Virus record (IMG/VR): IMGVR_UViG_3300050821_004022
Span: 1 to 36,548 of that record
Strand: one strand, 5' to 3'
Source: a virus
DNA: 36,548 bases
The position numbers were made by a program, and so were the translations under genes. This document shows positions 26,372 to 33,967 of this stretch, in pieces (positions within the stretch are counted from its first letter, which is position 1; each line of letters opens with the position of its first letter). The notes beneath the pieces are model-generated. The model had not been told where the DNA came from and did not search any database. It was given only the letters and a program-made list of their open reading frames with translations.

Positions 26372-27645
26372 TCAATTCCGGCCCGTTCGTCAGTGCTGGG
26401 CAACTCTTGGTGCCGTTCACCTCGGGCACCAATACTCCGGTTCCTGTTGGAACCTCGGAGTTCAACACCGATGCGGGGCCGAGTCTGAGCTATCAGGGCG
26501 ATGGCATCCTTGATTGCCGCTACTATGTCCAAAAGGACTATGGCGCCGGTCGCCAAGGTATCGTCTACGCCCACCTCAATAGCCCGTACATTCTTTCGTG
26601 CGATGCGGTTCCGGCAGCGAGTGCGGCTACGCCCGTCAACATCGCTGCGGCCGCTGCCCTTGTGAGCGGCACGCCGATGGTTCTGGCTGCGGCCTCGGCG
26701 GGCATTTCGACGGCGGTGCCGTTCTATCCGTTTCAGTCGAATACGCTTGTGCTCGCGAACATTGCGCTTGATTTCGGGTTCATGGCGGCGGCTACCAATG
26801 CCGCCAATGACACGTTCAGCATCAATGGTACCGTCACCGCGACTGCATCGAGTTTGGCGGCTGCCTCAAACTTCTATCCTGGGCAATGGCTCGTGCTGCC
26901 GAACGCGATTGCGGCCGGCGCGAGCGCGCTGATTTGCTATGTGGTGTCGGTGAGCGGCACGACTATTACGCTGTCGGCGGCCCCGACTCAGACGACAACC
27001 ACGCAGATGGTTGGCACGGCCAACATTCCGAACAGCTCTTGGCTGGGAAATCCCACGCCTACCGGTGCCTTCCCGTATCTTGCCGGCGGCATTGGTGGCT
27101 TCCTCGATCCGAAGCAGTCGATTGCTCGTGGCGTCGGCATCGTGGCCACAGCCGGCGGTACGGCTACCCTGCAAATCCAAGGGTGGGACATTTATAATCA
27201 GCCGCAGACGGAAAACATCGTCGCAAACGGTGCGACCGCTGTGTATGGAAAGAAGACTTGGAAATACATCCAGGCGGTTGTTCCGCAGGCCACTGACGCT
27301 GGCCACACCTACTCTGTCGGCACGTCGGACTTGTTCGGTTTTGTCGTCAGGACAGATCGGTGGGAGTACACGAACGAATTTTGGAACGGCTCGTTCATTA
27401 CTGCAGCCGGACCAGCAACGACTGGCACATGGACCAAGGCCGATCTGACAAATCCGGCTACCAGCACCACAGGCGATGTACGCGGCACGTTCCAACCGAG
27501 CGCTCGTGGCCCATCGGCGACGCCGACCGGGCAGGTTGCGAATGGTACGGCGCGTTTGGCTTTGTTTACCTCGATCCCGCTCTACAACCTGATCTCGGCT
27601 ACGCCGTTCAATCCGACGCCGCTTTATGGCGTGGTGCCACAATGA
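26359..27645 (+). CDS. structural (virion) protein
   Basis: A 428-aa Ala/Thr/Ser/Gly-rich, strand-rich protein (MSATINSGPFVSAGQLLVPF) with few charged residues. The repeated beta-type text (TITLSAAPTQTTTTQMVGT, FGFVVRTDRWEYTNEFWNGS) suggests a virion shell or fibre component. The N-terminus of this type recurs in phage proteins downstream of capsid genes. No confident family. Its end overlaps the convergent HNH gene by 38 bases. Confidence 0.6.
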   Translation: MSATINSGPFVSAGQLLVPFTSGTNTPVPVGTSEFNTDAGPSLSYQGDGILDCRYYVQKDYGAGRQGIVYAHLNSPYILSCDAVPAASAATPVNIAAAAALVSGTPMVLAAASAGISTAVPFYPFQSNTLVLANIALDFGFMAAATNAANDTFSINGTVTATASSLAAASNFYPGQWLVLPNAIAAGASALICYVVSVSGTTITLSAAPTQTTTTQMVGTANIPNSSWLGNPTPTGAFPYLAGGIGGFLDPKQSIARGVGIVATAGGTATLQIQGWDIYNQPQTENIVANGATAVYGKKTWKYIQAVVPQATDAGHTYSVGTSDLFGFVVRTDRWEYTNEFWNGSFITAAGPATTGTWTKADLTNPATSTTGDVRGTFQPSARGPSATPTGQVANGTARLALFTSIPLYNLISATPFNPTPLYGVVPQ

Positions 27646-28282
27646 CGATTGAGCCACGCCGTTTCCCAGGTCCCCATCCACGATGCGGTGTGGTTAGCGT
27701 TTTTTCCACTGACCACTTCATGCGCGAGATTCTGAAGCTAATTATGTCTTGGTTCAGTCCTGTTTCGCGTGCCCATTGTGCGATTGTCATTGATTTTCCA
27801 GAAAAGATAAGAACAGTGTTGTTTCGCTTATTGTTTGCTTGCTCAATGCGAGTAGCCCATCGGCAGTTGTCTTTGCAGTATGGACCATCGTTGTTTCGTC
27901 TGTCGATCTGGTGCTGCGGTGACGGCCGCTTGCCCATGTCAGACAAAAATTGTGGGAAGGAATCCCATGATGGATCGACGGTTATGCCTCGGCCACCGTA
28001 TCTGTCATACGCTTCATGGTTGCGGTTAAAACACCGCTTCCTCATGTCCGTCCACAATTTCCACTCTGTCGTATTGTGTAGACCGTGTTTAGTGGCAGAG
28101 CGGCTTTGTTTTGCTCTGGTAACACAAGTGCAAGATGTACTCTTAAATCGAGTCAGATTGTTCTCAAAGCAAATTACCTTGGCACCGCAAATGCATTGGC
28201 ATAACCATTGTCTTCTGTTGCGTTGCTCTTCGGTACGAGATAGTACCGTAAGAGAACCAAATTTCTGGCCCATCTCAATCAT
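27608..28282 (-). CDS. antisense HNH endonuclease
   Basis: The only convincing - strand gene: 224 aa starting MIEMGQKFGSLTVLSRTEEQ. A Cys cluster (CQCICG, then CTC) is followed by WTDMRKRCFNRNHEAYDRYG and GRGI-V-W, then the HNH-like motif QIDRRNNDGPYCKDNCRWAT, and a C-terminal helix-turn-helix-like region (MTIAQWARETGLNQDIISFR). This layout is common in phage mobile endonucleases. It is AT-richer than its neighbours and runs against the structural operon. The frame is open to 28390, but that part overlaps the next gene. Confidence 0.85.
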   Translation of the reverse strand: MIEMGQKFGSLTVLSRTEEQRNRRQWLCQCICGAKVICFENNLTRFKSTSCTCVTRAKQSRSATKHGLHNTTEWKLWTDMRKRCFNRNHEAYDRYGGRGITVDPSWDSFPQFLSDMGKRPSPQHQIDRRNNDGPYCKDNCRWATRIEQANNKRNNTVLIFSGKSMTIAQWARETGLNQDIISFRISRMKWSVEKTLTTPHRGWGPGKRRGSIVIVAPRHKAASD

Positions 28283-28300
28283 ACGGCATTCTATGCCGTA
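28282..28300 (-). promoter_or_regulatory. hairpin at the antisense HNH start
   Basis: TACGGCAT-TCT-ATGCCGTA, a perfect 8-bp stem with a 3-nt loop, lying immediately 5' of and touching the start codon (28280-28282) of the - strand gene. It should hinder initiation on early read-through transcripts, as in the other endonuclease gene at 25272. Confidence 0.45.
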
Positions 28301-28383
28301 CACGGTTGGGGAAGTCAAGATAGCCTGATCGCGCGCAGGGTAATTCGCGCGGCCGAGCCCACGGAACCGGGTGGAGTAGCGAA

Positions 28384-29001
28384 ATGTCAAGGCTACGTCA
28401 TGGGGCCAAGCACCGGATGGCCGGTGGCCTTACCTCCAAGCCGCAATGGAATGCGGGCGGGTCGCAGAACGCGGCCAAGGAGGCTGAGGAGAAGAAGAAG
28501 GGTGGGCGCGTCCACGGCGAGGGCGAGCACGCCAAGAAGCGGCACGACCGTCCGAAGCGCGAGCGCGGCGGTGTCGTTCAGCGCGCCAAGGGCGGCGTTG
28601 TCGGCCATGCTGGGCATCATCCCTACGGCAAGGACAACGATGGCGGCACTCACGCCGATGGTGTCCATGTCGATGGAACCGGCGGGAAGGCTAGTCACAA
28701 GATGACCAAGCGTGCCCATGGTGGCGTTATCCACCACAAGCACCACCACGCCAAGCATTCCGAGCACCCGCACCACGATCTGCACCCGCACAACTACAAG
28801 AGGGGTGGGGCGGTCCATGATGGTATCGAGCACCCGGATGGCGACGTGCATCACGAGTCGTCTCACCGGGCTCATCGAGCCCGTGGTGGGCGCTTGCGCG
28901 GCGAGGGTGTTGGTGCCGAGAGGACACCTCTGACTGGTGCATCCAAGATTCGTGAGGTCACCCCAGGTGAGCTTCCACCGCACGGAATCAGGAGCGACTG
29001 A
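28384..29001 (+). CDS. His/Lys/Arg/Gly-rich protein with repeated GG-x-V motifs
   Basis: A 205-aa very basic protein with about 15% His. The motif (K/R)-x-GG-(R/V/A)-(V/I/L)-H/R is repeated about seven times (KKGGRVHG, ERGGVVQRAKGGVVGHAGHH, AHGGVIHHKHHH, KRGGAVHDG, ARGGRLRG) between His-rich spacers. It shares KxGGRVHG with the protein at 18044. Likely disordered; metal or DNA binding is plausible. A good GGTGGAG ribosome site precedes the ATG. Confidence 0.62.
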   Translation: MSRLRHGAKHRMAGGLTSKPQWNAGGSQNAAKEAEEKKKGGRVHGEGEHAKKRHDRPKRERGGVVQRAKGGVVGHAGHHPYGKDNDGGTHADGVHVDGTGGKASHKMTKRAHGGVIHHKHHHAKHSEHPHHDLHPHNYKRGGAVHDGIEHPDGDVHHESSHRAHRARGGRLRGEGVGAERTPLTGASKIREVTPGELPPHGIRSD

Positions 29002-29009
29002 GGTGCGGC

Positions 29010-29255
29010 ATGGCCAAGATTACGGCCGCCAAAAGGCACTCACTGCCGCGTAGTGACTTTGTGTTTCCCGAGCGCGAAGGCTATCCAATCGATACGCCGA
29101 ATCGCGCTCGCAACGCTCTTTCGCGAGGAGCTGGTAACGCCTCGCCGGCTGAAATGGCAAAGATCAAAGCCAAGGTGCGCCGCCGCTATCCGAGTATCCA
29201 TGTAGAGGGCGCGCCCTCCAAGCACCGGGCGGATCACCCGGCCCGTAGGGGGTGA
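29010..29255 (+). CDS. DUF6582-like small protein
   Basis: An 81-aa basic protein: KRHSLPRSDFVFPEREGYPI, then ARNALSRGAGNASPAEMAKI and a final VRRRYPSIHVEG. This F-x-x-PE-R-x-YPI-x-x-P-x-x-AR-A-L pattern with a C-terminal K-V-R-R-R-YP is the DUF6582-type module found in phage structural regions; function unknown. Assignment from memory of the pattern. Confidence 0.72.
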   Translation: MAKITAAKRHSLPRSDFVFPEREGYPIDTPNRARNALSRGAGNASPAEMAKIKAKVRRRYPSIHVEGAPSKHRADHPARRG

Positions 29256-29258
29256 TCA

Positions 29259-29321
29259 GTGCGAACGGTCTTCACCAAGAGCCTATCGGCGGCATCGGCT
29301 AATTCGATAGCCAAAGTTTAG
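29259..29321 (+). pseudogene. orphaned 5' end of the 29972 gene
   Basis: GTG-started frame reading MRTVFTKSLSAASANSIA, then KV and a stop. 17 of its first 18 residues equal the start of the intact gene at 29972 (MRTVFTKSLSAASANAIA), yet only about 37 of 54 bases are identical, nearly all differences being synonymous. It looks like the original gene start, cut off by insertion of the endonuclease gene that lies between the two copies. Confidence 0.85.
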
Positions 29322-29357
29322 GGCTGACAAGCCGTTGCGAAGAAAGTAAAATGACGC

Positions 29358-29975
29358 GTGGCTACTATTTCTTCACTTGCTATTGTTCCGCAGGAGCGAC
29401 TTTGTGCCGCTTGCAATAAGATTTTGCCGATTGCGTCATTTAGGCGCCATGCCAGAATAAAAGATGGTTGGTCAACGCAGTGTATAGATTGTGTGGAGCA
29501 GTATAGGCTCAGCTTGCGCTTGGCGCATCCAATAGAGAGGACAGAAAAACGTTGTCGTAAGTGCAATGCCATTAAGCCTATTGCCGACTTTCATACAAAC
29601 AGGAGGAATCGTGACGGCCGTCAGAATTCATGCGCGGATTGCTGCCGTGCAGATACGAAGCGGTTCCGCGACATAAACCGACAGCGTGATAAAAAGTCGA
29701 AAGAAAAATCGAAGAATGAATGGCTATGGTTCAGCTATAGAATAAGGCTTTCTGACTACAGTCGTATGCTGTTGGCGCAAAATGGTACTTGCGCGATATG
29801 TGGATCACCGCCGAAATCAGGAACCGTGTTAGTTGTTGATCACAACCATGAGACAAAGAAAGTTCGCGGTCTTTTATGTGCATCATGTAATTGGGTGTTG
29901 GGAAACGCACGCGAATCATCGTCTATTCTTAGGAAAGCCGCAGATTACCTTGATGGGGATTTGGAAAACAAATGA
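29358..29975 (+). CDS. endonuclease VII-like homing endonuclease
   Basis: A 205-aa protein. Two N-terminal Cys knuckles of the same design (CAACNKILPIASF...CIDC and CRKCNAIKPIADF...CADC) precede a recombination endonuclease VII core: YSRMLLAQNGTCAICGSPP, VVDHNHETKKVRGLLCASCN (residues about 159-178) and a helix NARESSSILRKAADYL. The DHNH carries the catalytic residues; CxxC pairs hold zinc. GTG start. It is AT-rich and inserted in the 5' end of the next gene, which it overlaps by 4 bases. Confidence 0.9.
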   Translation: MATISSLAIVPQERLCAACNKILPIASFRRHARIKDGWSTQCIDCVEQYRLSLRLAHPIERTEKRCRKCNAIKPIADFHTNRRNRDGRQNSCADCCRADTKRFRDINRQRDKKSKEKSKNEWLWFSYRIRLSDYSRMLLAQNGTCAICGSPPKSGTVLVVDHNHETKKVRGLLCASCNWVLGNARESSSILRKAADYLDGDLENK

Positions 29976-30640
29976 GAACTGTCTTCACAAAATCACTATC
30001 TGCGGCGAGCGCCAACGCCATAGCCGCAAGTCAAAGCGGCACGATTGGCACGCCGCTAACGTTGACGGCCGGCGTTGTCACAATTGACACGGCTTCGGCC
30101 ACCAACAGCGCTATTGGCCGGCGCGTTTTGGTCACGACAACCAGCGCCGACGCCACAAACGGTGTCGTTTGGGTGGTTGTTGGCACCAATGCCTCTGGTG
30201 CAACGATTACCGACAGTTTCAACGGTGTCAACGCTGGCACGGTTGGCTCGAACTTGGATTTCGTCACCGTTACCAGTGTCACGCCGACAGCGGGATCGGC
30301 GGGAACGACAGCGACGCAGGTTGGTACGAGCGCAAACGGGTCGAGCCCGTGGCTGGCGCTCAATTGGCGCGGGGCTCCGCCACTTAACGTCGGCATTGCC
30401 GTCGAGCTTGTGTCTGGGTCTGCGACCTATTCCATTGAGTACACTTACGACGATCCAAACCTATTGCAGGCTGGTGTGGCGTTTCCGCTTCCGTTTACTT
30501 CTCTCGTCACGGTAGCGCTGGTTGCCGCTTCGTCAACCAAGGACGGCAATCTTCTATCCCCGGCTGTCGCCATTAGGCTGACGATCAGCGCCGGAACTGG
30601 CGTGTTGCGGTGCCGTATTGTTGAGGCCGGCACGGGATGA
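29972..30640 (+). CDS. structural protein, beta-rich
   Basis: A 222-aa Thr/Ala/Ser-rich protein (MRTVFTKSLSAASANAIAAS) made of repeated strands with Gly/Asn turns, a pattern of virion decoration or fibre-base proteins. Its first 18 codons are a second, recoded copy of the orphaned start at 29259. It overlaps the endonuclease stop by 4 bases, so it now depends on that gene's translation or its own weak site. Confidence 0.62.
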   Translation: MRTVFTKSLSAASANAIAASQSGTIGTPLTLTAGVVTIDTASATNSAIGRRVLVTTTSADATNGVVWVVVGTNASGATITDSFNGVNAGTVGSNLDFVTVTSVTPTAGSAGTTATQVGTSANGSSPWLALNWRGAPPLNVGIAVELVSGSATYSIEYTYDDPNLLQAGVAFPLPFTSLVTVALVAASSTKDGNLLSPAVAIRLTISAGTGVLRCRIVEAGTG

Positions 30641-30652
30641 TAGAGTCCCGTC

Positions 30653-31327
30653 ATGGCGACCTCGGGCCAATATTTGTTCAATCCATCGATCGGTAGTCTC
30701 GCGCTAGCGGCTTACCGGCGCATTGGTATTGCGCGCACCTCTCTATCTGCCGAGCACATGGAGGATGCATATAACGAGACTAATTTGCTTCAATCGGCAT
30801 GGGGCGCTGACGGCATCACGTTTTGGACGGTTATCCAGGTCAGTCAGCCTTTAACCCAAGGACAGGCAACTTGGTTCGTCCCGACGAATGCGATTACGGT
30901 GCTTGATGTTTATATCAACAATGGTTCGTCGAATCGGATAATATTTCCTATCAGCCGAACCGATTACGCAAGCCTTGCGGTTCCGGCGCAACAGGGTTTT
31001 CCAACGTCATTCTGGCACGACCGCACCATCCAATCGACGCTGACGCTGTGGCCTGTGCCTGATGGCAACGCCACATACACAATGAACTACTACATCTACA
31101 CCCAGCTTCAGGATGCGAATCTTCCGCAGGGTGGTAATGCCAACGTGCCGTACTTTTGGCTCGACGCCTATGTGGCTGAGTTGGCGCACCGGCTCTCGCG
31201 CATCCACGCTCCTGCGCTTGAGGCTGTGAGGAAGATGGACCGTGACGAGGCGTACAATCGTGCCAGCAAGCAGGCTGAGATTGTGCCTATCTATCTGACT
31301 CCGGGACTCCAGGGTTATTTTAGGTAA
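30653..31327 (+). CDS. head-completion/tail adaptor protein (P22 gp4-like)
   Basis: A 224-aa protein. The N-terminus YLFNPSIGSLALAAYRRIGI, then NLLQSAWGADGITFWTVIQV, and a middle AITVLDVYINN are the hallmarks of the adaptor group that includes P22 gp4-like tail accessory proteins, which bind under the portal and close the channel after packaging. The C-terminal part has helices (AYVAELAHRLSRIHAPALEA, DEAYNRASKQ). Supports a short-tailed phage. Confidence 0.75.
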   Translation: MATSGQYLFNPSIGSLALAAYRRIGIARTSLSAEHMEDAYNETNLLQSAWGADGITFWTVIQVSQPLTQGQATWFVPTNAITVLDVYINNGSSNRIIFPISRTDYASLAVPAQQGFPTSFWHDRTIQSTLTLWPVPDGNATYTMNYYIYTQLQDANLPQGGNANVPYFWLDAYVAELAHRLSRIHAPALEAVRKMDRDEAYNRASKQAEIVPIYLTPGLQGYFR

Positions 31328-31335
31328 AAACTCCT

Positions 31336-31767
31336 ATGAAAACGTTCATTGCTGCGTTGGTATTGGCGCTATTGGCGGTGCGTCCCGCCTATTCACATAC
31401 GCAATATCCTGGGCAGTGGGCGCAGGTTGACCCTGCCGAGCGGGAGTGGTTCCGTTCTCAAAAATCACCTTCCTCAGGCATTCCGTGCTGTAATACCTCG
31501 GATGGTACATATGCTGAAGAGGAAATTCGCGGCGAACATTATTGGGTGCAGTTCACTTGGCGCAAATGCCTGCATCCGAATGGGTATATCATCGCACCGG
31601 ATACGTCTCCAAATCTGAAATGCGATGACGTTTCTTCTGGTTGGATGCAGGTTCCTGATGAAGTTGTGATTCACGATCCAAATCGGCATGGTGTGCCTGT
31701 TGTGTGGTGGTCCGTTGATGGGAGGAAGATGTGGATCAGATGCTACGCGCCTGGTGCCGGCCTTTAA
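31336..31767 (+). CDS. secreted Cys-rich hypothetical protein
   Basis: A 143-aa protein with a classical signal peptide (MKTFIAALVLALLAVRPAYS, cleavage near residue 20). The mature part has WFRSQKSP, a CC pair before NTSDGTY, and further Cys at about 83, 101 and 142, which suggests periplasmic disulfides. Similar proteins are encoded by rhizobial genomes and phages, as I recall. Possibly a superinfection or envelope-modifying factor. Confidence 0.65.
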   Translation: MKTFIAALVLALLAVRPAYSHTQYPGQWAQVDPAEREWFRSQKSPSSGIPCCNTSDGTYAEEEIRGEHYWVQFTWRKCLHPNGYIIAPDTSPNLKCDDVSSGWMQVPDEVVIHDPNRHGVPVVWWSVDGRKMWIRCYAPGAGL

Positions 31768-31780
31768 CGAGGACAATGAG

Positions 31781-32032
31781 ATGAGCGAGGTCAAGCTTGC
31801 GGTCGATGAAAGCAAGATCGCGGTTGTTAGTAGTGGGTGGCGGCCGATGGAAACGGCGCCGAAGGATGGAAACTCTATTTTGATTCGGCGTGGCGATAGT
31901 TGCCGCGTTGCGTATTGGGAAGACGCTGACGATGAAGCCGATGGGACCCATATGTGGCATGTAGACGATGCCGCAAAAGGGTTCAATCACCACAAGGACT
32001 GGCCAACGCATTGGATGCCGCTGCCACTGTGA
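31781..32032 (+). CDS. DUF551-like small protein
   Basis: An 83-aa protein with GWRPMETAPKDG (residues about 22-33) and a C-terminal THWMPLPL, the two ends of the DUF551 pattern seen in many phage proteins of unknown role. The ATG at 31781 is chosen because the open frame upstream lies inside the preceding gene and a GAGGA site is present. Confidence 0.72.
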   Translation: MSEVKLAVDESKIAVVSSGWRPMETAPKDGNSILIRRGDSCRVAYWEDADDEADGTHMWHVDDAAKGFNHHKDWPTHWMPLPL

Positions 32033-32038
32033 TCGTCA

Positions 32039-32419
32039 ATGGCGAATATAGCGCAGTTCATGCAGACTGGGATGCTCAACTGGGCTCTTCTTACGGGAAG
32101 CCCAAGGCGACCTCTATCAGTGACTTGCGGTCTGACCACTGACGTTCCGACAAACACGACTGGGACAGAGGTTGTTGATTCTGGCTACAGTCGGCAGGTA
32201 CCGGCATTCAGCGCTGCGACGATTGTCGGCGGTCTTGGCACATCAGTGAGTACCGGGTCGATGACATTTGGCCCGTTCAATTCTGGTCATACGATTCGCG
32301 GCATTGTTCTGTTTGACGATCAGAGCAACGTATTATTTTTCGCCACGTTAACGAAAACAGTCAATCCCGGGGATTCGATAGCTATGTCTCCAGGGGCATT
32401 GACGGCAACGCTGGTGTGA
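32039..32419 (+). CDS. virion protein, decoration-like
   Basis: A 126-aa beta-rich protein (MANIAQFMQTGMLNWALLTG) followed by strands with Thr/Gly turns (GYSRQVPAFSAATI, GSMTFGPFNS). Short proteins beginning AQFMQxxMLNWAL are frequent in phage structural operons and often lie near tail or capsid decoration genes. The exact role is unknown. Confidence 0.6.
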   Translation: MANIAQFMQTGMLNWALLTGSPRRPLSVTCGLTTDVPTNTTGTEVVDSGYSRQVPAFSAATIVGGLGTSVSTGSMTFGPFNSGHTIRGIVLFDDQSNVLFFATLTKTVNPGDSIAMSPGALTATLV

Positions 32420-32421
32420 GT

Positions 32422-32430
32422 TGCTAAAGG
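32422..32430 (+). promoter_or_regulatory. partial copy of the shared intergenic motif
   Basis: TTGCTAAAG at the start of the 83-base gap before the 32503 gene, equal to the first 9 bases of the TTGCTAAAGTAGTCA element at 14675. The remainder differs. A TATGATTAGGG string follows at about 32470. Weak support as a third copy. Confidence 0.3.
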
Positions 32431-32502
32431 GCTTGTTTTCGCATTGGTTGTTTAGTCGCTTATCTCTGGCTATGATTAGGGAGTCTTAACGGAGTCCAGC
32501 AC

Positions 32503-32988
32503 ATGGCGAACTATTCGGCACCGTTGCTCTATAACGCGGTCACGACGACCTTCAAGTCTGCCGGGGTGCTTTGGGCTGGCGCGACGGCTCGCCGCCTTAT
32601 GTTCTACGAGGCAGAGTTTGGTCAGGCCGGCGCCCTTTCCAGCACAGACTGCCAAGACCAGTGGGATTTGAGCCGCATAGGCAACACCGTCACGTTGACG
32701 GGCTCGACCATCGTTACAAATCTTCTTGACCCGGCGGATGGGGTGTCGAACGCGCTATTCATGAACGCGGTTACCCTTGAGCCTTGCTATACGACGGCTG
32801 GCAACGGTTTGAACCTCAAGTCGTGGTCTATCAACCAGCGCGGCAGTTATCGCTGGCGCGCGCTCGACGATGGCGACAACATTATCGTGCCGGCGACGGC
32901 CGGTTTTGGTCTTGGTATGCGGACGCTCTCCATCACGGGCGGTTTCGCGGCCTCGGCCGTAGGTAATATTAATTTCGTTGAACGCTGA
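32503..32988 (+). CDS. structural protein
   Basis: A 161-aa beta-rich protein (MANYSAPLLYNAVTTTFKSA) with Thr/Gly/Asn-rich strands and few charges, ending NINFVER. It has a CGGAG ribosome site and follows a short intergenic gap with the partial shared motif. Probably a virion component; no family recognised. Confidence 0.6.
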   Translation: MANYSAPLLYNAVTTTFKSAGVLWAGATARRLMFYEAEFGQAGALSSTDCQDQWDLSRIGNTVTLTGSTIVTNLLDPADGVSNALFMNAVTLEPCYTTAGNGLNLKSWSINQRGSYRWRALDDGDNIIVPATAGFGLGMRTLSITGGFAASAVGNINFVER

Positions 32989-32991
32989 TAC

Positions 32992-33318
32992 GTGCCCAAG
33001 CTACGCAACTTCGAGCCGGGAGGCGTCGGTCAGTCATATTGGGGGCCGATCGGCGATCCCGGCCGCATCCTTATTCGAGAGACGCACGAGTCCACTTGCT
33101 CTCACTGCGGGCACATCACGACGATCCATAATCGCCGCAATATGATGGATTATGTCGAGTGCTGCCGCGGGTGCATGAGGCTGATCTGTCTCGGCTGCTG
33201 GGACCTCATGTGCAAGGGCAAAATGGGCTGCGTCCCGCAGGAGAAGGAATGCGAGCGCATCGAGAGCGAAATACGTCTGCGCGGCAGACTCGCACGCAGT
33301 GCGTGGGGGTGTTACTAG
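32992..33318 (+). CDS. zinc-binding phage protein
   Basis: A 108-aa protein with CSHCG, CCRGCMRLICLGCWDLMC and a later Cys (residues about 36-85), enough for two zinc sites. An N-terminal GGVGQSYWGPIGDPGRI segment may contact the virion. GTG start 3 bases after the previous stop. The family occurs among phage structural genes; function unknown. Confidence 0.65.
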   Translation: MPKLRNFEPGGVGQSYWGPIGDPGRILIRETHESTCSHCGHITTIHNRRNMMDYVECCRGCMRLICLGCWDLMCKGKMGCVPQEKECERIESEIRLRGRLARSAWGCY

Positions 33319-33319
33319 C

Positions 33320-33964
33320 GTGAGATGCGATGCTTGCAAGAGCTGGACCACGTCCCAGGTCACGAGCTATGCCGATGGCTCGGAGATAACGAACTGGGCG
33401 TGCGATCCCGGCAAGGGCAAGTGTGACGCACTTAATCTGGAGACGCCGATCGACTTCGGGTGTGTCAAGTTCGTTGCTGGTGGCGACCACGTTATCCATA
33501 AGTGGAAGAATGGTTCCCCTTGGCAACACTGGGAAGCTATAGACTGCCCTGACTGCCGTGGTATCGGCAGCACGGCGGTGCTTGATACTGCCTCTGGCTT
33601 CCCTCGTGTGACGGGCGGCACTTGTTCGCGATGCGTCGGGATGGGCAAGGTCCAGAAGCACGACGATGGCTATATCAGTGACAATCATACGAAGATTCAT
33701 CCCAAGGAACGGGAGTTGAAGAAGGCCGGTCCTCTCAAGTGCCAGCACTGCGACCGAGAGGTGGATATCCAGTGGATCATTTGTCCGTACTGTGCGCGGC
33801 GACCTAACGAGAGGATGGATGAGCCGGAGGTGGTGGACGCCGTCCTAGGGAATGGCGGTGGGGAATTTAAGAGGCCGAGTTCAGTGGCCGCGAAGAGAGA
33901 AATGCTGCATCAGGGTATTGTTCGGATGAATGAGGATGATGCGCGACTGTGGGACGGAGCGTAA
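33320..33964 (+). CDS. multi-CxxC zinc-ribbon protein
   Basis: A 214-aa protein with CDAC at the N-terminus, CPDCRGIG and CSRCVGMG in the middle (DnaJ-type CxxCxGxG pair) and CQHC...CPYC near residue 155-172 (rubredoxin-like ribbon). At least three zinc sites are likely. The GTG at 33320 follows the previous stop by one base. Possibly an assembly chaperone-like protein; the middle pair resembles that of the protein at 4596. Confidence 0.65.
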   Translation: MRCDACKSWTTSQVTSYADGSEITNWACDPGKGKCDALNLETPIDFGCVKFVAGGDHVIHKWKNGSPWQHWEAIDCPDCRGIGSTAVLDTASGFPRVTGGTCSRCVGMGKVQKHDDGYISDNHTKIHPKERELKKAGPLKCQHCDREVDIQWIICPYCARRPNERMDEPEVVDAVLGNGGGEFKRPSSVAAKREMLHQGIVRMNEDDARLWDGA

Positions 33965-33967
33965 GAA

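Noticed and set aside
26866-27681. 271-aa - strand frame
   Set aside because: Antisense mirror of the structural gene at 26359, Arg-rich composition typical of shadow frames.
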